From Streptomyces sp. NBC_01463 (GTDB taxonomy: Bacteria; Actinomycetota; Actinomycetes; Streptomycetales; Streptomycetaceae): a stretch of 64,000 nucleotides of DNA. The stretch spans positions 5,208,001 through 5,272,000 of the forward strand of contig CP109468.1 of the NCBI GenBank assembly GCA_036227345.1. Reading direction: 5' to 3'. A program made the translations under genes and the position numbers. The notes below the pieces were generated by a model. It saw only the letters and a list, made by a program, of their open reading frames with translations. It made no database searches and was not told where the DNA came from. Shown piece by piece: positions 40,668 through 48,748 of this stretch. How positions within the stretch are numbered: the first letter of the stretch is position 1; every line of letters begins with the position of its first letter.

Positions 40668-40741
40668 GGGCCTGTGGCGCAGTCTGGTAGCGCACCTCGT
40701 TCGCATCGAGGGGGTCTGGGGTTCAAATCCCCACAGGTCCA
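40668..40741 (+). tRNA. tRNA-Ala (anticodon CGC)
   Basis: The acceptor arms GGGCCTG and CAGGTCC pair with G3-U70, the identity element for alanine. The anticodon loop is TTCGCAT, giving anticodon CGC (reads GCG). The T-arm GGTTCAAATCC is standard. The full CCA end is not encoded (ACC is followed by G). Confidence 0.93.
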
Positions 40742-40750
40742 CCGCAGCTC

Positions 40751-40784
40751 AGAGCCCCTACCGGGGAAATCCGGTAGGGGCTCT
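40751..40784 (+). terminator. Intrinsic terminator after tRNA-Ala
   Basis: AGAGCCCCTACCGG (40751-40764) and CCGGTAGGGGCTCT (40771-40784) form a perfect 14-bp stem with a 6-nt loop, followed by TT. Confidence 0.88.
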
Positions 40785-40899
40785 TTGGCGTCTCCCGGCG
40801 GAAGGGCGTCACCGGGCGGATCCGGCCGGACGGGTCGTCACATCCGCCCCTTGGGTCACCCTTGTTCTTGAGAGCCGCCGTTCCGGAGCACCGCCGGGT

Positions 40900-41376
40900 C
40901 TACGGCACGTCGGGGTCGCGCGCGATCCAGCCCGGGGAGTCGAGGCGGATCGCCCGGTCGCCGACCAGGGACCGGAGCGCCTCCTCCAGTACGGCGAGGG
41001 ACTCCGCGCCCACCTGCTCCTCCCATCGCTCACGCAGCTCGTCGAAGACGGCCTCGCCCTGGCCGAGCAGGGCGAGGCCGTGCTCGGTGACGTGGAGGTG
41101 CGTCCGGCGGCGGTCGGCCGGGTCGGGGCGGCGTGCCACGTAGCCGCGTTCCTCCAGTACGGCGATCGTCTTCGCGGCCGCCTGCCGTGTCACCGACATC
41201 CTGCGGGCGAGCTCGGAGACGCTGTCCGCGCCGGACAGGATGGAGTGGAGGGCGAAATCGTGCACCGTCCGTACGTCCTCGTACCCGCGTTCGGCGAGCT
41301 CGGTGGTGGCTCGGTCCGCCAGGGTGCGGAAGCCGGCGAGCAGGAGCAGGGCGAGATCGGCGCCTGATCTGGACAT
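40900..41376 (-). CDS. MarR-family transcriptional regulator
   Basis: A 158-residue winged-helix protein: VSELARRMSVTRQAAAKTIAVLEERGYVARRPDPADRRRTHLHVTEHG contains the recognition helix and wing. ATG 41376 has no ribosome site, but a minus-strand -10 box TATGCT (41388-41383) ends 6 bp before it, pointing to a leaderless transcript. That promoter's -35 region overlaps the first of two palindromes described next. The protein therefore very likely represses both itself and the divergent epoxide-hydrolase-like gene. Confidence 0.92.
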   Translation of the reverse strand: MSRSGADLALLLLAGFRTLADRATTELAERGYEDVRTVHDFALHSILSGADSVSELARRMSVTRQAAAKTIAVLEERGYVARRPDPADRRRTHLHVTEHGLALLGQGEAVFDELRERWEEQVGAESLAVLEEALRSLVGDRAIRLDSPGWIARDPDVP

Positions 41377-41397
41377 GCGGCCAGCATACGGTCACCT

Positions 41398-41445
41398 TTG
41401 ACATGGGCAACCTGGTTGCCTATCGTGGTGAGCAACCAGGTTGCC
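41398..41445. promoter_or_regulatory. Promoter with twin MarR operators
   Basis: TTGACA (41398-41403) and TATCGT (41421-41426) are exactly 17 bp apart. GGCAACCTGGTTGCC (41406-41420), a perfect palindrome, fills the spacer; AGCAACCAGGTTGCC (41431-41445), nearly perfect, covers the transcript start. Centre-to-centre distance is 25 bp. Binding would block both divergent promoters. Confidence 0.88.
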
Positions 41446-41461
41446 TATGTGGGAGCTGCTC

Positions 41462-42361
41462 GTGACCATCACCACGCCCTCCGGTGCGACCCTTCCCGGC
41501 GTCACCCATCACCTCGCCGACGTCAACGGCACGCGACTGCACTACGTCTCCGCCGGCACCGGCGGCTCCCCGATCCTGCTGGTGCACGGCTGGCCGGAGA
41601 CGTGGTGGGCGTTCCGGAAGCTGATTCCGCTCCTGGCGCGGACCCACCGGGTGTTCGCCCTCGACCTCCGCGGGTTCGGCGATTCGAGCAACGCCGACAC
41701 CGAGTACGGCGAGGCCGTGTCCGCCGAGGACCTGCACCATCTCGTCGGGCACATCGGCGAGGGCCCCGTTCATCTCCTGTGCCAGGACATCAGCGGCGGC
41801 ACGGGATTCCGTTTCGCGGCGACGCACCCCGAGGACGTCATCAGCTTCACCGGAGTCGAGACGGCCCTGGCCGGGTTCGGTTTCGAGGCCCTCGCCGATG
41901 TGAACAACCACGGTTCCTGGCACGTCGGGTTCCTCGGCGCCTCGGGGATACCCGGCATGCTCCTTCCGGGCCATGAGCGCGAGCTCCTGACCGACTGGGC
42001 CTTCCCGTTGATGAGCGGGACGGAGGGGGTCATCGAGGAAGCGGATGTCGACGAGTTCGTCCGGACCTATGCGCGCCCGAACGCCTGGCGCGGCACGGAG
42101 GGGCTCTACCGCGGCGTCTTCTCCGACGACGGCGCGACCAGGGCTCTCGCCGCGTCGCACCCGATCTCCGTGCCCGTCCTCACCGTCGAGGCCGCCGGTC
42201 ACCGGGGGATCACCGAGGCGACCTTCCGCCAGGTGTCCGCCGGCGAGGTCACCGCGGTGCATCTCGCGCGGGTCGGCCACCTCATCGCACAGGAGGCGCC
42301 CGAGGAACTCGCGGCCGTCCTTCTCCGGTTCACCGGGAAGGTCGACGAGAAGGGGGCCTGA
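41462..42361 (+). CDS. Alpha/beta hydrolase, epoxide-hydrolase-like
   Basis: A 299-residue alpha/beta hydrolase. The oxyanion motif HGWPETWW is that of epoxide hydrolases and haloalkane dehalogenases, followed by LDLRGFGDSS. The nucleophile elbow reads LLCQDISGG, with Asp at the nucleophile position (usual form GHDWGG), so the class is Asp-dependent but the elbow is atypical. The catalytic His lies in RVGHLIAQEAPEEL. The start chosen is GTG 41462, with GGGAG 6 nt upstream and the predicted transcript start near 41433; an in-frame TTG at 41441 falls inside the operator. Controlled by the divergent MarR gene. The natural epoxide or ester is unknown. Confidence 0.88.
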   Translation: MTITTPSGATLPGVTHHLADVNGTRLHYVSAGTGGSPILLVHGWPETWWAFRKLIPLLARTHRVFALDLRGFGDSSNADTEYGEAVSAEDLHHLVGHIGEGPVHLLCQDISGGTGFRFAATHPEDVISFTGVETALAGFGFEALADVNNHGSWHVGFLGASGIPGMLLPGHERELLTDWAFPLMSGTEGVIEEADVDEFVRTYARPNAWRGTEGLYRGVFSDDGATRALAASHPISVPVLTVEAAGHRGITEATFRQVSAGEVTAVHLARVGHLIAQEAPEELAAVLLRFTGKVDEKGA

Positions 42362-42473
42362 ACGGGGGCGGGGGAGCGGCCGACTGTGTACGTATCGCCT
42401 GGGCCCGCGTACGTACCCTCTAGGCTGAAACCCCGTACCCGCCCGTGCAGTTCTCCGCATCGAGGAGCGACCA

Positions 42474-43265
42474 GTGACGGCAGGAATACCCGAGTCCCAG
42501 CCCCCGATCGACACCAGCAGGCCCCACCCCGCCCGCGTCTACGACTGGTTCCTGGGCGGCAAGGAGAACTACCCGGCCGACCAGGAGTTCGGGCGGACGC
42601 TGCCGAAGGAGACGCGTGGGAACGCCGCGCGCAACCGGGCGTTCATGCACCGGGCCTCCGCCTGGCTGGCGCGGGACGGTGTCGACCAGTTCCTCGACAT
42701 CGGGACCGGCATCCCCACCGAGCCCAACCTCCACCAGATCGTCCAGGCGGTCACGCCGACGGCCCGGGTCGTCTACGCGGACAACGACCCGATCGTCCTG
42801 CGGCACGCGGAGACGCTCCTCGTCAGTACGCCGGAGGGGGCCACGCACTACCTCCACGCCGATGTGCGGCAGCCGGAGGCGATCCTCGAACGGGCCAGGA
42901 ACCTGCTGGACTTCGACCGGCCCATCGCCCTGTCCCTGATCGCGCTGATGCACTTCCTGCCGGACGACCAGGACCCGTACGGCATCACCCGCACCCTGGT
43001 CGACGCCTTGCCTCCGGGCAGTTATCTGGTCCTCTCGCACGGCACCGCAGACCAGCATCCGGAGCTGCGGAAGGAGACCGAGGCGGCGTACCGGAAGGGT
43101 GCCATCGCGCTGCGGATGCGTACCCACGCCGAGGTGGCGCAGTTCTTCGCGGGGCTCGACCTCGTCGAGCCGGGGCTCGTCCCCGCGACCGAGTGGTACC
43201 GCGAGGAGCCCGCGCCCGTCGTCGTGCGCAGCGGGTTCTACGTGGGCGTCGGGCGGGTCCGGTGA
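42474..43265 (+). CDS. SAM-dependent methyltransferase, DUF574 family
   Basis: A 263-residue protein of the actinobacterial S-adenosylmethionine methyltransferase family DUF574 (PF04672). Diagnostic stretches: PHPARVYDWFLGGKENYPADQEFG at the N-terminus, VDQFLDIGTGIPTEPNLHQIVQ (SAM motif I), VVYADNDPIVLRHAE (motif II), ALMHFLPDDQDPYGI and PGSYLVLSHGTAD. GTG 42474 follows GAGGAG by 6 nt. Its stop overlaps the GTG of the next hydrolase, so they form a two-gene operon. Substrates of the family are unknown; Streptomyces genomes carry many paralogues. Confidence 0.92.
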   Translation: MTAGIPESQPPIDTSRPHPARVYDWFLGGKENYPADQEFGRTLPKETRGNAARNRAFMHRASAWLARDGVDQFLDIGTGIPTEPNLHQIVQAVTPTARVVYADNDPIVLRHAETLLVSTPEGATHYLHADVRQPEAILERARNLLDFDRPIALSLIALMHFLPDDQDPYGITRTLVDALPPGSYLVLSHGTADQHPELRKETEAAYRKGAIALRMRTHAEVAQFFAGLDLVEPGLVPATEWYREEPAPVVVRSGFYVGVGRVR

Positions 43266-44101
43266 GCGGCCGGTTCACGGCGGCGGACGGCACCGTGCTC
43301 GCCCATGACGACCTGGGGCCGGCCGACGGTCCGCTGCCGCCCGTCGTCCTCGTCCACGGGCATCCGTTCAACCGCACCATGTGGCAGCGGCAGGCCGCCG
43401 TGCTGGTGGCCGCCGGGCGCCGGGTGATCGTGCCCGACCTGCGCGGGTACGGGGAGAGCGGCGTTGTCCCCGGCCGCACCCTGCTCGCGGACTTCGCCGG
43501 CGACATCGCCGCGCTGCTGGACCACCTGGGCGTCGCACGGGCCGTCGTCGGCGGGGTGTCGATGGGCGGGCAGATCGCGATGGAGTTCCACCGCTCGTAC
43601 CCGGGGCGGGTCGCGGCGCTGGTGCTGTCCGACACCTCTCCGGCCGCCGAGACCGAGGACGGCAAGGCGTTCCGCAACCGGCTGGCCGACCGGCTGCTCG
43701 CCGAGGGGATGGACGGGTACGCGGACGAGGTGATCGACAAGATGCTCGCCCCGTACAACGTCACCGCGCTGCCGGACGTCGCCGCGCAGGTGCTGGGGAT
43801 GATGCGCGGGACCGATCCCGAGGGCGCGGCGGCCGCGCTGCGGGGCCGGGCGGAGCGGCCCGACTACCGCGACTCGCTCGCCGGGGCGCGGGTGCCGGTC
43901 CTCGTCGTCGTCGGCGCGGACGACTTCTACACGCCGGTCGCGGATGCCCGGGGCCTGCACGAACTGATCCCGGGGGCGGAACTGGTGGTGATCGAGGGGG
44001 CCGGGCACCTGCCCGGCCTGGAGCGGCCCGAGGCGTTCGACGAGGCGCTGGTGCGGTTCCTGGCGCGCGGACCAGGGCATGGCTGGAAGGTGGCGCCCTA
44101 G
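43262..44101 (+). CDS. Alpha/beta fold hydrolase (Ser nucleophile)
   Basis: A 279-residue hydrolase. VVLVHGHPFNRTMW gives the oxyanion region, VPDLRGYGESG follows, GGVSMGGQIAMEF is the nucleophile elbow with Ser at about residue 101, VVVGADDFYTP carries the acid and IEGAGHLPGLERPEAF the His. The frame ends in TAG at 44099-44101, overlapping by 4 bp the stop of the convergent GNAT gene. GTG start overlaps the methyltransferase stop by 4 nt. Reaction could be ester, lactone or enol-lactone hydrolysis (it resembles the 3-oxoadipate enol-lactonase group). Confidence 0.9.
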   Translation: MSGRFTAADGTVLAHDDLGPADGPLPPVVLVHGHPFNRTMWQRQAAVLVAAGRRVIVPDLRGYGESGVVPGRTLLADFAGDIAALLDHLGVARAVVGGVSMGGQIAMEFHRSYPGRVAALVLSDTSPAAETEDGKAFRNRLADRLLAEGMDGYADEVIDKMLAPYNVTALPDVAAQVLGMMRGTDPEGAAAALRGRAERPDYRDSLAGARVPVLVVVGADDFYTPVADARGLHELIPGAELVVIEGAGHLPGLERPEAFDEALVRFLARGPGHGWKVAP

Positions 44102-44580
44102 CCCCGGAGCGGCTTGGCGAAGCAGCGGCTGCTCTCGTACGTCCGGTAGTGGCCGAACTTCTCGCAGGGCGTGTAGCCGCTGGAGAGGTACAGCGCGATC
44201 GCCTCGGGCTGCCGGTCGCCGGTCTCCAGCACCATGCGGACCCGGCCCGCCGCGCGGGCGTCGTCCTCCAGGGCGGCCAGGATGCGGCGGGCCAGGCCGT
44301 GGCCGCGCCCCTCGGGTATCACGAACATCCGCTTGAGCTCGGCGTCACCGTCCGAGTAGCCCTCGTCGTTGCGCTCCTGCGAGCGCCAGCCACCGGTGGC
44401 CACCGGGCGGTCCGACGTGTCGTACGCGAGCAGGTACAGACCGTGCGGCGGGTCGAACATCGTGGCGTCCAGCGGTGTGATGTCGCCCTCGTCCCCGTAC
44501 CGCTCGGCGTATTCGAGCTGCACCTGGTCGTTGAGTTTGACGGCGTCGGGGTGGTCGTAAGGACGCGGCTGGATAATCAT
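44098..44580 (-). CDS. GNAT-family N-acetyltransferase
   Basis: A 160-residue protein with the core GNAT pattern: LLAYDTSDRPVATGGWRSQ (beta4), AELKRMFVIPEGRGHGLARRILAALEDDARAAG (beta4-alpha3 with R/Q-x-x-G-x-G/A acetyl-CoA loop) and VLETGDRQPEAIALYLSSGYTPCEKFGHY. Start ATG 44580 is 50 bp from the divergent exonuclease III gene. Specific substrate unknown; this type is common in Streptomyces as small-molecule acetyltransferases. Confidence 0.9.
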   Translation of the reverse strand: MIIQPRPYDHPDAVKLNDQVQLEYAERYGDEGDITPLDATMFDPPHGLYLLAYDTSDRPVATGGWRSQERNDEGYSDGDAELKRMFVIPEGRGHGLARRILAALEDDARAAGRVRMVLETGDRQPEAIALYLSSGYTPCEKFGHYRTYESSRCFAKPLRG

Positions 44581-44630
44581 GCGAATGATGGTACATGTAT
44601 GCGAGCGGGTGGTGTCGGTATCGTGCCGGG

Positions 44631-45455
44631 ATGCTCACTGTGACCTCCGTGAATGTAAACGGTCTCCGCGCCGCCGCGAAAAAGGGCTTCGTCGAATGGC
44701 TCGCGCAGACCGACGCCGATGTGATCTGCCTCCAGGAGGTACGGGCCGAGCCGGAGCAGCTGCCCGAGGGGGTGCGTGAGCCCGAGGGCTGGCACACCGT
44801 CCACGCGCCGGCCGCAGCCAAGGGCCGGGCCGGGGTCTCGCTCTACTCCCGCCGGGCACCCGAGCGCGTGCAGATCGGCTTCGGCGCCTTCGGGGGCGAG
44901 GGCGGCGGGGGTGCCGAGGAGTTCGACGCGAGCGGGCGGTACGTCGAGATCGACCTGCCCGGTGTCACCGTCGCGAGCCTGTACCTGCCCTCCGGCGAGG
45001 TCGGTACCGAGAAGCAGGACGAGAAGGAGCGCTTCATGGCGGCCTTCCTGCCCTACCTCACCGGCCTGAAGGTGCGGGCCGCCGCCGAGGGCCGCGAGGT
45101 GGTGGTGTGCGGGGACTGGAACATCGCCCACCAGGAGGCCGACCTCAAGAACTGGAAGGGCAACAAGAAGAACTCCGGGTTCCTCCCCGAGGAGCGGCAG
45201 TGGCTGACCCGGGTCTTCGGTGAGGCCGCGTACGTCGACGTCGTGCGCGCCCTGCACCCGGATGTGGAGGGGCCGTACTCGTGGTGGTCCTACCGGGGCC
45301 GCGCCTTCGACAACGACACGGGCTGGCGTATCGACTACCAGGTGGCGACCCCCGGGCTGGCCGCGCGCGCGGTGAAGGCGTGGGTGGAGCGGGCCGCCAC
45401 GCACGGGGAGCGGTGGAGCGACCACGCGCCGGTGACGGTGGTGTACGAGCAGTAG
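44631..45455 (+). CDS. xth: Exodeoxyribonuclease III / AP endonuclease
   Basis: A 274-residue metal-dependent nuclease of the EEP superfamily for base-excision repair. Motifs: SVNVNGLRAAAKKGFVEWL, DVICLQEVRAEPEQL (metal-binding Glu), CGDWNIAHQEADLKNW (catalytic Asp/Asn), GPYSWWSYRGRAFDNDTGWRIDYQ and ERWSDHAPVTV (the SDH active-site triad). ATG 44631 has no Shine-Dalgarno sequence, but TATCGT (44619-44624) ends 6 bp before it, so the transcript is probably leaderless. An in-frame ATG at 44595 is upstream of that -10 box and rejected. Confidence 0.93.
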   Translation: MLTVTSVNVNGLRAAAKKGFVEWLAQTDADVICLQEVRAEPEQLPEGVREPEGWHTVHAPAAAKGRAGVSLYSRRAPERVQIGFGAFGGEGGGGAEEFDASGRYVEIDLPGVTVASLYLPSGEVGTEKQDEKERFMAAFLPYLTGLKVRAAAEGREVVVCGDWNIAHQEADLKNWKGNKKNSGFLPEERQWLTRVFGEAAYVDVVRALHPDVEGPYSWWSYRGRAFDNDTGWRIDYQVATPGLAARAVKAWVERAATHGERWSDHAPVTVVYEQ

Positions 45456-45461
45456 GAGGGC

Positions 45462-46145
45462 CTACTCCGAGGCCTTCGGCGGCTGCGCCGCCTCCGCGTC
45501 GCGCCGCAGCCGCCGGTCCAGCGCCATGGAGAGTTCCGCGTCCACCACCGCGCGGGCCAGCGGCCGCAGTTGGGGTGGTTCGGCCTCCGTGCTGTGGGCG
45601 CGCAGGGTGGCGACGAAGAGGTCGGCCAGGGCGTCCGCGTGCTCGCGGACCCGGCGGCCGGAGGCGAGCACCTCGGCGAGCGGGACGCCCTCCCGCACCA
45701 GTTCGGCCGACACCTCCAGCAGGCGGCGGCTGATGTGCACGATCTCGTCGCCGTCCGTGCCGAGGTAGCCGAGCTCCATGGCGGTCGCCAGGTTCTCCGG
45801 GGTGGACTCGCCCTCGAAGTAGTCCGCGAGCTGCTCGGGCGTGAGCCGGACCGGGGTCTCCTCGGTCGGTTCGCCCAGGCCCAGCACCTCGGCGACATCG
45901 CGGCCGCTCTCGAAGGTGCGGGCCAGGTCGGCGATGCCGGTGAGGGTGTGGCCGCGCTCCAGCAGACCGGAGATGGTGCGCAGGCGGGCCAGGTGGTGGT
46001 CGTCGTACCAGGCGATGCGGCCCTCGCGGCGGGGCGGCGAGATCAGGCCGCGCTCCCGGTAGAAGCGCAGGGTACGGACCGGGATGCCGGCCTCCTTCGC
46101 CAGCTCCTCCATCCGGTATTCGCGGTGCTCGCGTCCTTCTGCCAC
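45462..46145 (-). CDS. MerR-family transcriptional regulator
   Basis: A 227-residue regulator. YRMEELAKEAGIPVRTLRFYRERGLISPPRREGRIAWYDDHHLARLRTISGLLERGHTL is a complete MerR N-terminal wHTH and wing. The long C-terminal part has no cysteine cluster, so it is not a metal sensor; it is likely a ligand-binding helical domain. It is divergent from the flavin monooxygenase operon across about 160 bp. The gene begins at ATG 46145 and converges with xth, separated by only 6 bp. Control of the operon is inferred from position. Confidence 0.9.
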   Translation of the reverse strand: MAEGREHREYRMEELAKEAGIPVRTLRFYRERGLISPPRREGRIAWYDDHHLARLRTISGLLERGHTLTGIADLARTFESGRDVAEVLGLGEPTEETPVRLTPEQLADYFEGESTPENLATAMELGYLGTDGDEIVHISRRLLEVSAELVREGVPLAEVLASGRRVREHADALADLFVATLRAHSTEAEPPQLRPLARAVVDAELSMALDRRLRRDAEAAQPPKASE

Positions 46146-46256
46146 CCCCGCACCCTATCGGCCCGGGCCGTGCGGGAGGCCGAAGTTGTACCGCCGGTAA
46201 CTTTCCCCCGCCGGACCCCTACCCATCGGTACGCGGCTGCTCTACTCTCCCAACAA

Positions 46257-46274
46257 TGCCAGTGATTGCTGGCA
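46257..46274. promoter_or_regulatory. Inverted repeat upstream of the monooxygenase operon
   Basis: TGCCAG (46257-46262) and CTGGCA (46269-46274) form a perfect 6-bp inverted repeat with a 6-bp spacer. It lies 34 bp before the ATG of the first gene, about at or just downstream of the expected promoter (TACTCT at 46243-46248). A binding site for the MerR or another regulator is plausible. Confidence 0.5.
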
Positions 46275-46307
46275 GAGTCGTGTGACGTACCCGCGGGAGG
46301 CGGCAGC

Positions 46308-47834
46308 ATGGCCCAGCACGAGCACGTACGAGTGGCGGTGATCGGATCAGGATTCGGGGGTCTCGGGGCCGCTGTCCGGCTGCGCCGCGAAGGCATCACC
46401 GATTTCCTGATCCTGGAACGGGCCGCGTCGGTCGGTGGCACCTGGCGCGACAACAGCTACCCGGGCTGCGCATGCGACGTACCGTCCCACCTCTACTCGT
46501 TCTCGTTCGCACCCAACCCCGAGTGGCCGCGCACCTTCTCCGGGCAGGAGCACATCCGCGCCTACCTGGAGCACGTCGCGGACACCTTCGGGCTGCGCCC
46601 GCACCTCAGGCTGAACCACGAGGTGACGATGATGCGCTGGGACAACGAGGCGCTGAACTGGGTCATCGAGAGTGCGAACGGCACGACGGTCGTCGCCGAT
46701 GTCGTCGTCTCCGCGACCGGCCCGCTCTCCGACCCCAAGACGCCCGACATCCCGGGGCTCGCCGACTTCCCCGGCAAGGTCTTCCACTCCGCCCGCTGGG
46801 ACCACGACGCCGACCTGACCGGCAAGCGCGTCGCGATGATCGGCACCGGGGCCTCCGCGATCCAGATCGTGCCCGCGATCCAGCCCAAGGCCGGGAAGCT
46901 GACGCTCTTCCAGCGCACCCCGCCGTGGGTCATGCCGCGGATGGACCGCGCCATCAGCGGCGCCGAGCGCTGGCTGCACCGCGCGGTCCCGGTCACCGGC
47001 ACCGCGCGCCGCGGACTGCTGTGGGGCATACGGGAGTTGCAGGTCAGCGCCTTCACCAAGCACCCGGACCAGCTGGGCCTGATCGAGCGGATAGCCAAGT
47101 CCAACATGGCCCGGTCGATCAAGGACCCGGCACTGCGGGCCAAGCTGACCCCCTCGTACCGCATCGGCTGCAAGCGCATCCTGCTCTCCAGCGCCTACTA
47201 CCCGGCGCTCGCCCGGCCCAACGTCGACGTGGTCGCCTCCGGGCTCGCCGAGGTGCGCGGCTCGACGCTCGTGGCGTCCGACGGTACGGAGACGGAGGCC
47301 GACGCGATCATCTTCGGCACCGGCTTCCACGTCACCGACATGCCGATCGCCGAACGGGTGGTGGGCGCCGACGGCATCACGCTCGCCGAGTCCTGGAAGG
47401 GCGGCATGCAGGCCCTGCGCGGTGCGAGCGCGGCCGGCTTCCCCAACTGGATGACGATCATCGGCCCCAACACCGGCCTCGGGAACTCGTCCATGATCCT
47501 GATGATCGAGTCCCAGCTGAACTACATGGCCGACTACCTGCGCCAGCTGGACGTGCTGGGCGGCCGGGTCGCACTCGACGCACGCCCCTCGGCCGTCGGG
47601 GCCTGGAACCACCGCGTCCAGGAGCGGATGAAGCGCACCGTCTGGAACACCGGCGGCTGCACCAGCTGGTACCTGGACGCGAGCGGACGCAACACCACGG
47701 TCTGGCCCGGCACCACCGCCGAGTTCCGCAAGGCGACGCGGAACGTCGACCTCGCGGAGTACGAGGTCGTACGCGTCACGGCGGCGAAGGACACGAAGAA
47801 TTCCGCCGCCGTCGCCGAGGAGGTGGCGGGATGA
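46308..47834 (+). CDS. Flavin-containing monooxygenase (Baeyer-Villiger type)
   Basis: A 508-residue FAD- and NADPH-dependent oxygenase. The N-terminal FAD motif is VAVIGSGFGGLGAAVRL (GxGxxG), followed by ERAASVGGTWRDNSYPGCACDVPSHLYSFSF, the BVMO-type WRDN/YPG segment. The NADPH motif is VAMIGTGASAIQIVP and the BVMO-like fingerprint region is FHSARWDHDADL. Later parts (IIGPNTGLGNSS, MADYLRQL) match actinobacterial FMOs such as MymA/EthA. ATG 46308 has GGGAGG 7 nt upstream. It leads a three-gene operon with overlapping stops and starts. Likely substrates are ketones or thioethers; not determinable here. Confidence 0.92.
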   Translation: MAQHEHVRVAVIGSGFGGLGAAVRLRREGITDFLILERAASVGGTWRDNSYPGCACDVPSHLYSFSFAPNPEWPRTFSGQEHIRAYLEHVADTFGLRPHLRLNHEVTMMRWDNEALNWVIESANGTTVVADVVVSATGPLSDPKTPDIPGLADFPGKVFHSARWDHDADLTGKRVAMIGTGASAIQIVPAIQPKAGKLTLFQRTPPWVMPRMDRAISGAERWLHRAVPVTGTARRGLLWGIRELQVSAFTKHPDQLGLIERIAKSNMARSIKDPALRAKLTPSYRIGCKRILLSSAYYPALARPNVDVVASGLAEVRGSTLVASDGTETEADAIIFGTGFHVTDMPIAERVVGADGITLAESWKGGMQALRGASAAGFPNWMTIIGPNTGLGNSSMILMIESQLNYMADYLRQLDVLGGRVALDARPSAVGAWNHRVQERMKRTVWNTGGCTSWYLDASGRNTTVWPGTTAEFRKATRNVDLAEYEVVRVTAAKDTKNSAAVAEEVAG

Positions 47835-48748
47835 GCCGGCCGCTGCCCGTACGGGAACTCATGGCCGTCTCCGCCGACGGCTCCCGCATCCACGTCGAGG
47901 TGCACGGCCAGGACGGCGCCCCGGCCGTGGTCCTCTCCCACGGCTGGACCTGCAACACCCGCTTCTGGGACGCGCAGATCAGGGACCTCGCCGTCGACCA
48001 CCGCGTCATCGCCTACGATCAGCGCGGCCACGGCACCTCACCGGTCGCCGGACGCGACGGATACAGCACCGAGGCGCTGGCCGACGACCTCGAAGCGGTG
48101 CTCGCCGCCACCCTCGCCCCGGGGGAGAAGGCCGTTCTCGCCGGGCACTCCATGGGCGGCATGACGATCATGTCCGCGTCGCGCCGGGCCGGGCTGCGCG
48201 AGCACACGGCCGCCGTCCTGCTCTGCAGCACCGGCAGCTCGCGACTGCTCGCCGAATCCCTCGTCGTGCCGATGCGGCCCGGCGCCGTGCGGACCCGGAT
48301 GACGCGTGCGATCCTCGGGGCGCGGGCGCCGCTCGGACCGGTCACTCCGCTCTCCCGCCGTCTCCTCAAGTACGGGACGATGGGGGCGGGTTCGGCCCCG
48401 GACCGGGTCGACGCCTGCGCACGGATCGTGCACGACTGCCCGAGGCGCGCCCGGGTCGCCTGGGGCCACGTCCTCGCGGACCTCGACCTCGACGAGGGCG
48501 TACGGGAACTGCGGGTGCCCACCGCGGTGATCGCGGGTACGGACGACCGGCTGACGCCGCCCGTCCACGCCCGGGCCGTCGCCGCGGCGCTGCCCGACTG
48601 TCTCGGGCTGACCGAACTGGCGGGCATGGGCCACATGACGCCCGTCGAGGCGCCGGAGGCGGTCACGGCGAAGATCCGCGAACTGGTGACCGCGTACCTC
48701 CCGGTACGCGGTACGGCTGAGGCCGAGGGCAAGGAGGAGGTCGCATGA
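47831..48748 (+). CDS. Alpha/beta hydrolase of the monooxygenase operon
   Basis: A 305-residue hydrolase: VVLSHGWTCNTRFWDAQI, IAYDQRGHGTS, LAGHSMGGMTIMS (nucleophile Ser at about residue 114), AVIAGTDDRLTPP (acid) and LAGMGHMTPVEAPEAV (His). A Baeyer-Villiger enzyme makes esters or lactones from ketones, so a hydrolase directly downstream would open them; this pairing is typical. ATG 47831 overlaps the FMO stop (ATGA). The position resembles lipR in the mycobacterial mymA operon. Confidence 0.9.
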   Translation: MSRPLPVRELMAVSADGSRIHVEVHGQDGAPAVVLSHGWTCNTRFWDAQIRDLAVDHRVIAYDQRGHGTSPVAGRDGYSTEALADDLEAVLAATLAPGEKAVLAGHSMGGMTIMSASRRAGLREHTAAVLLCSTGSSRLLAESLVVPMRPGAVRTRMTRAILGARAPLGPVTPLSRRLLKYGTMGAGSAPDRVDACARIVHDCPRRARVAWGHVLADLDLDEGVRELRVPTAVIAGTDDRLTPPVHARAVAAALPDCLGLTELAGMGHMTPVEAPEAVTAKIRELVTAYLPVRGTAEAEGKEEVA

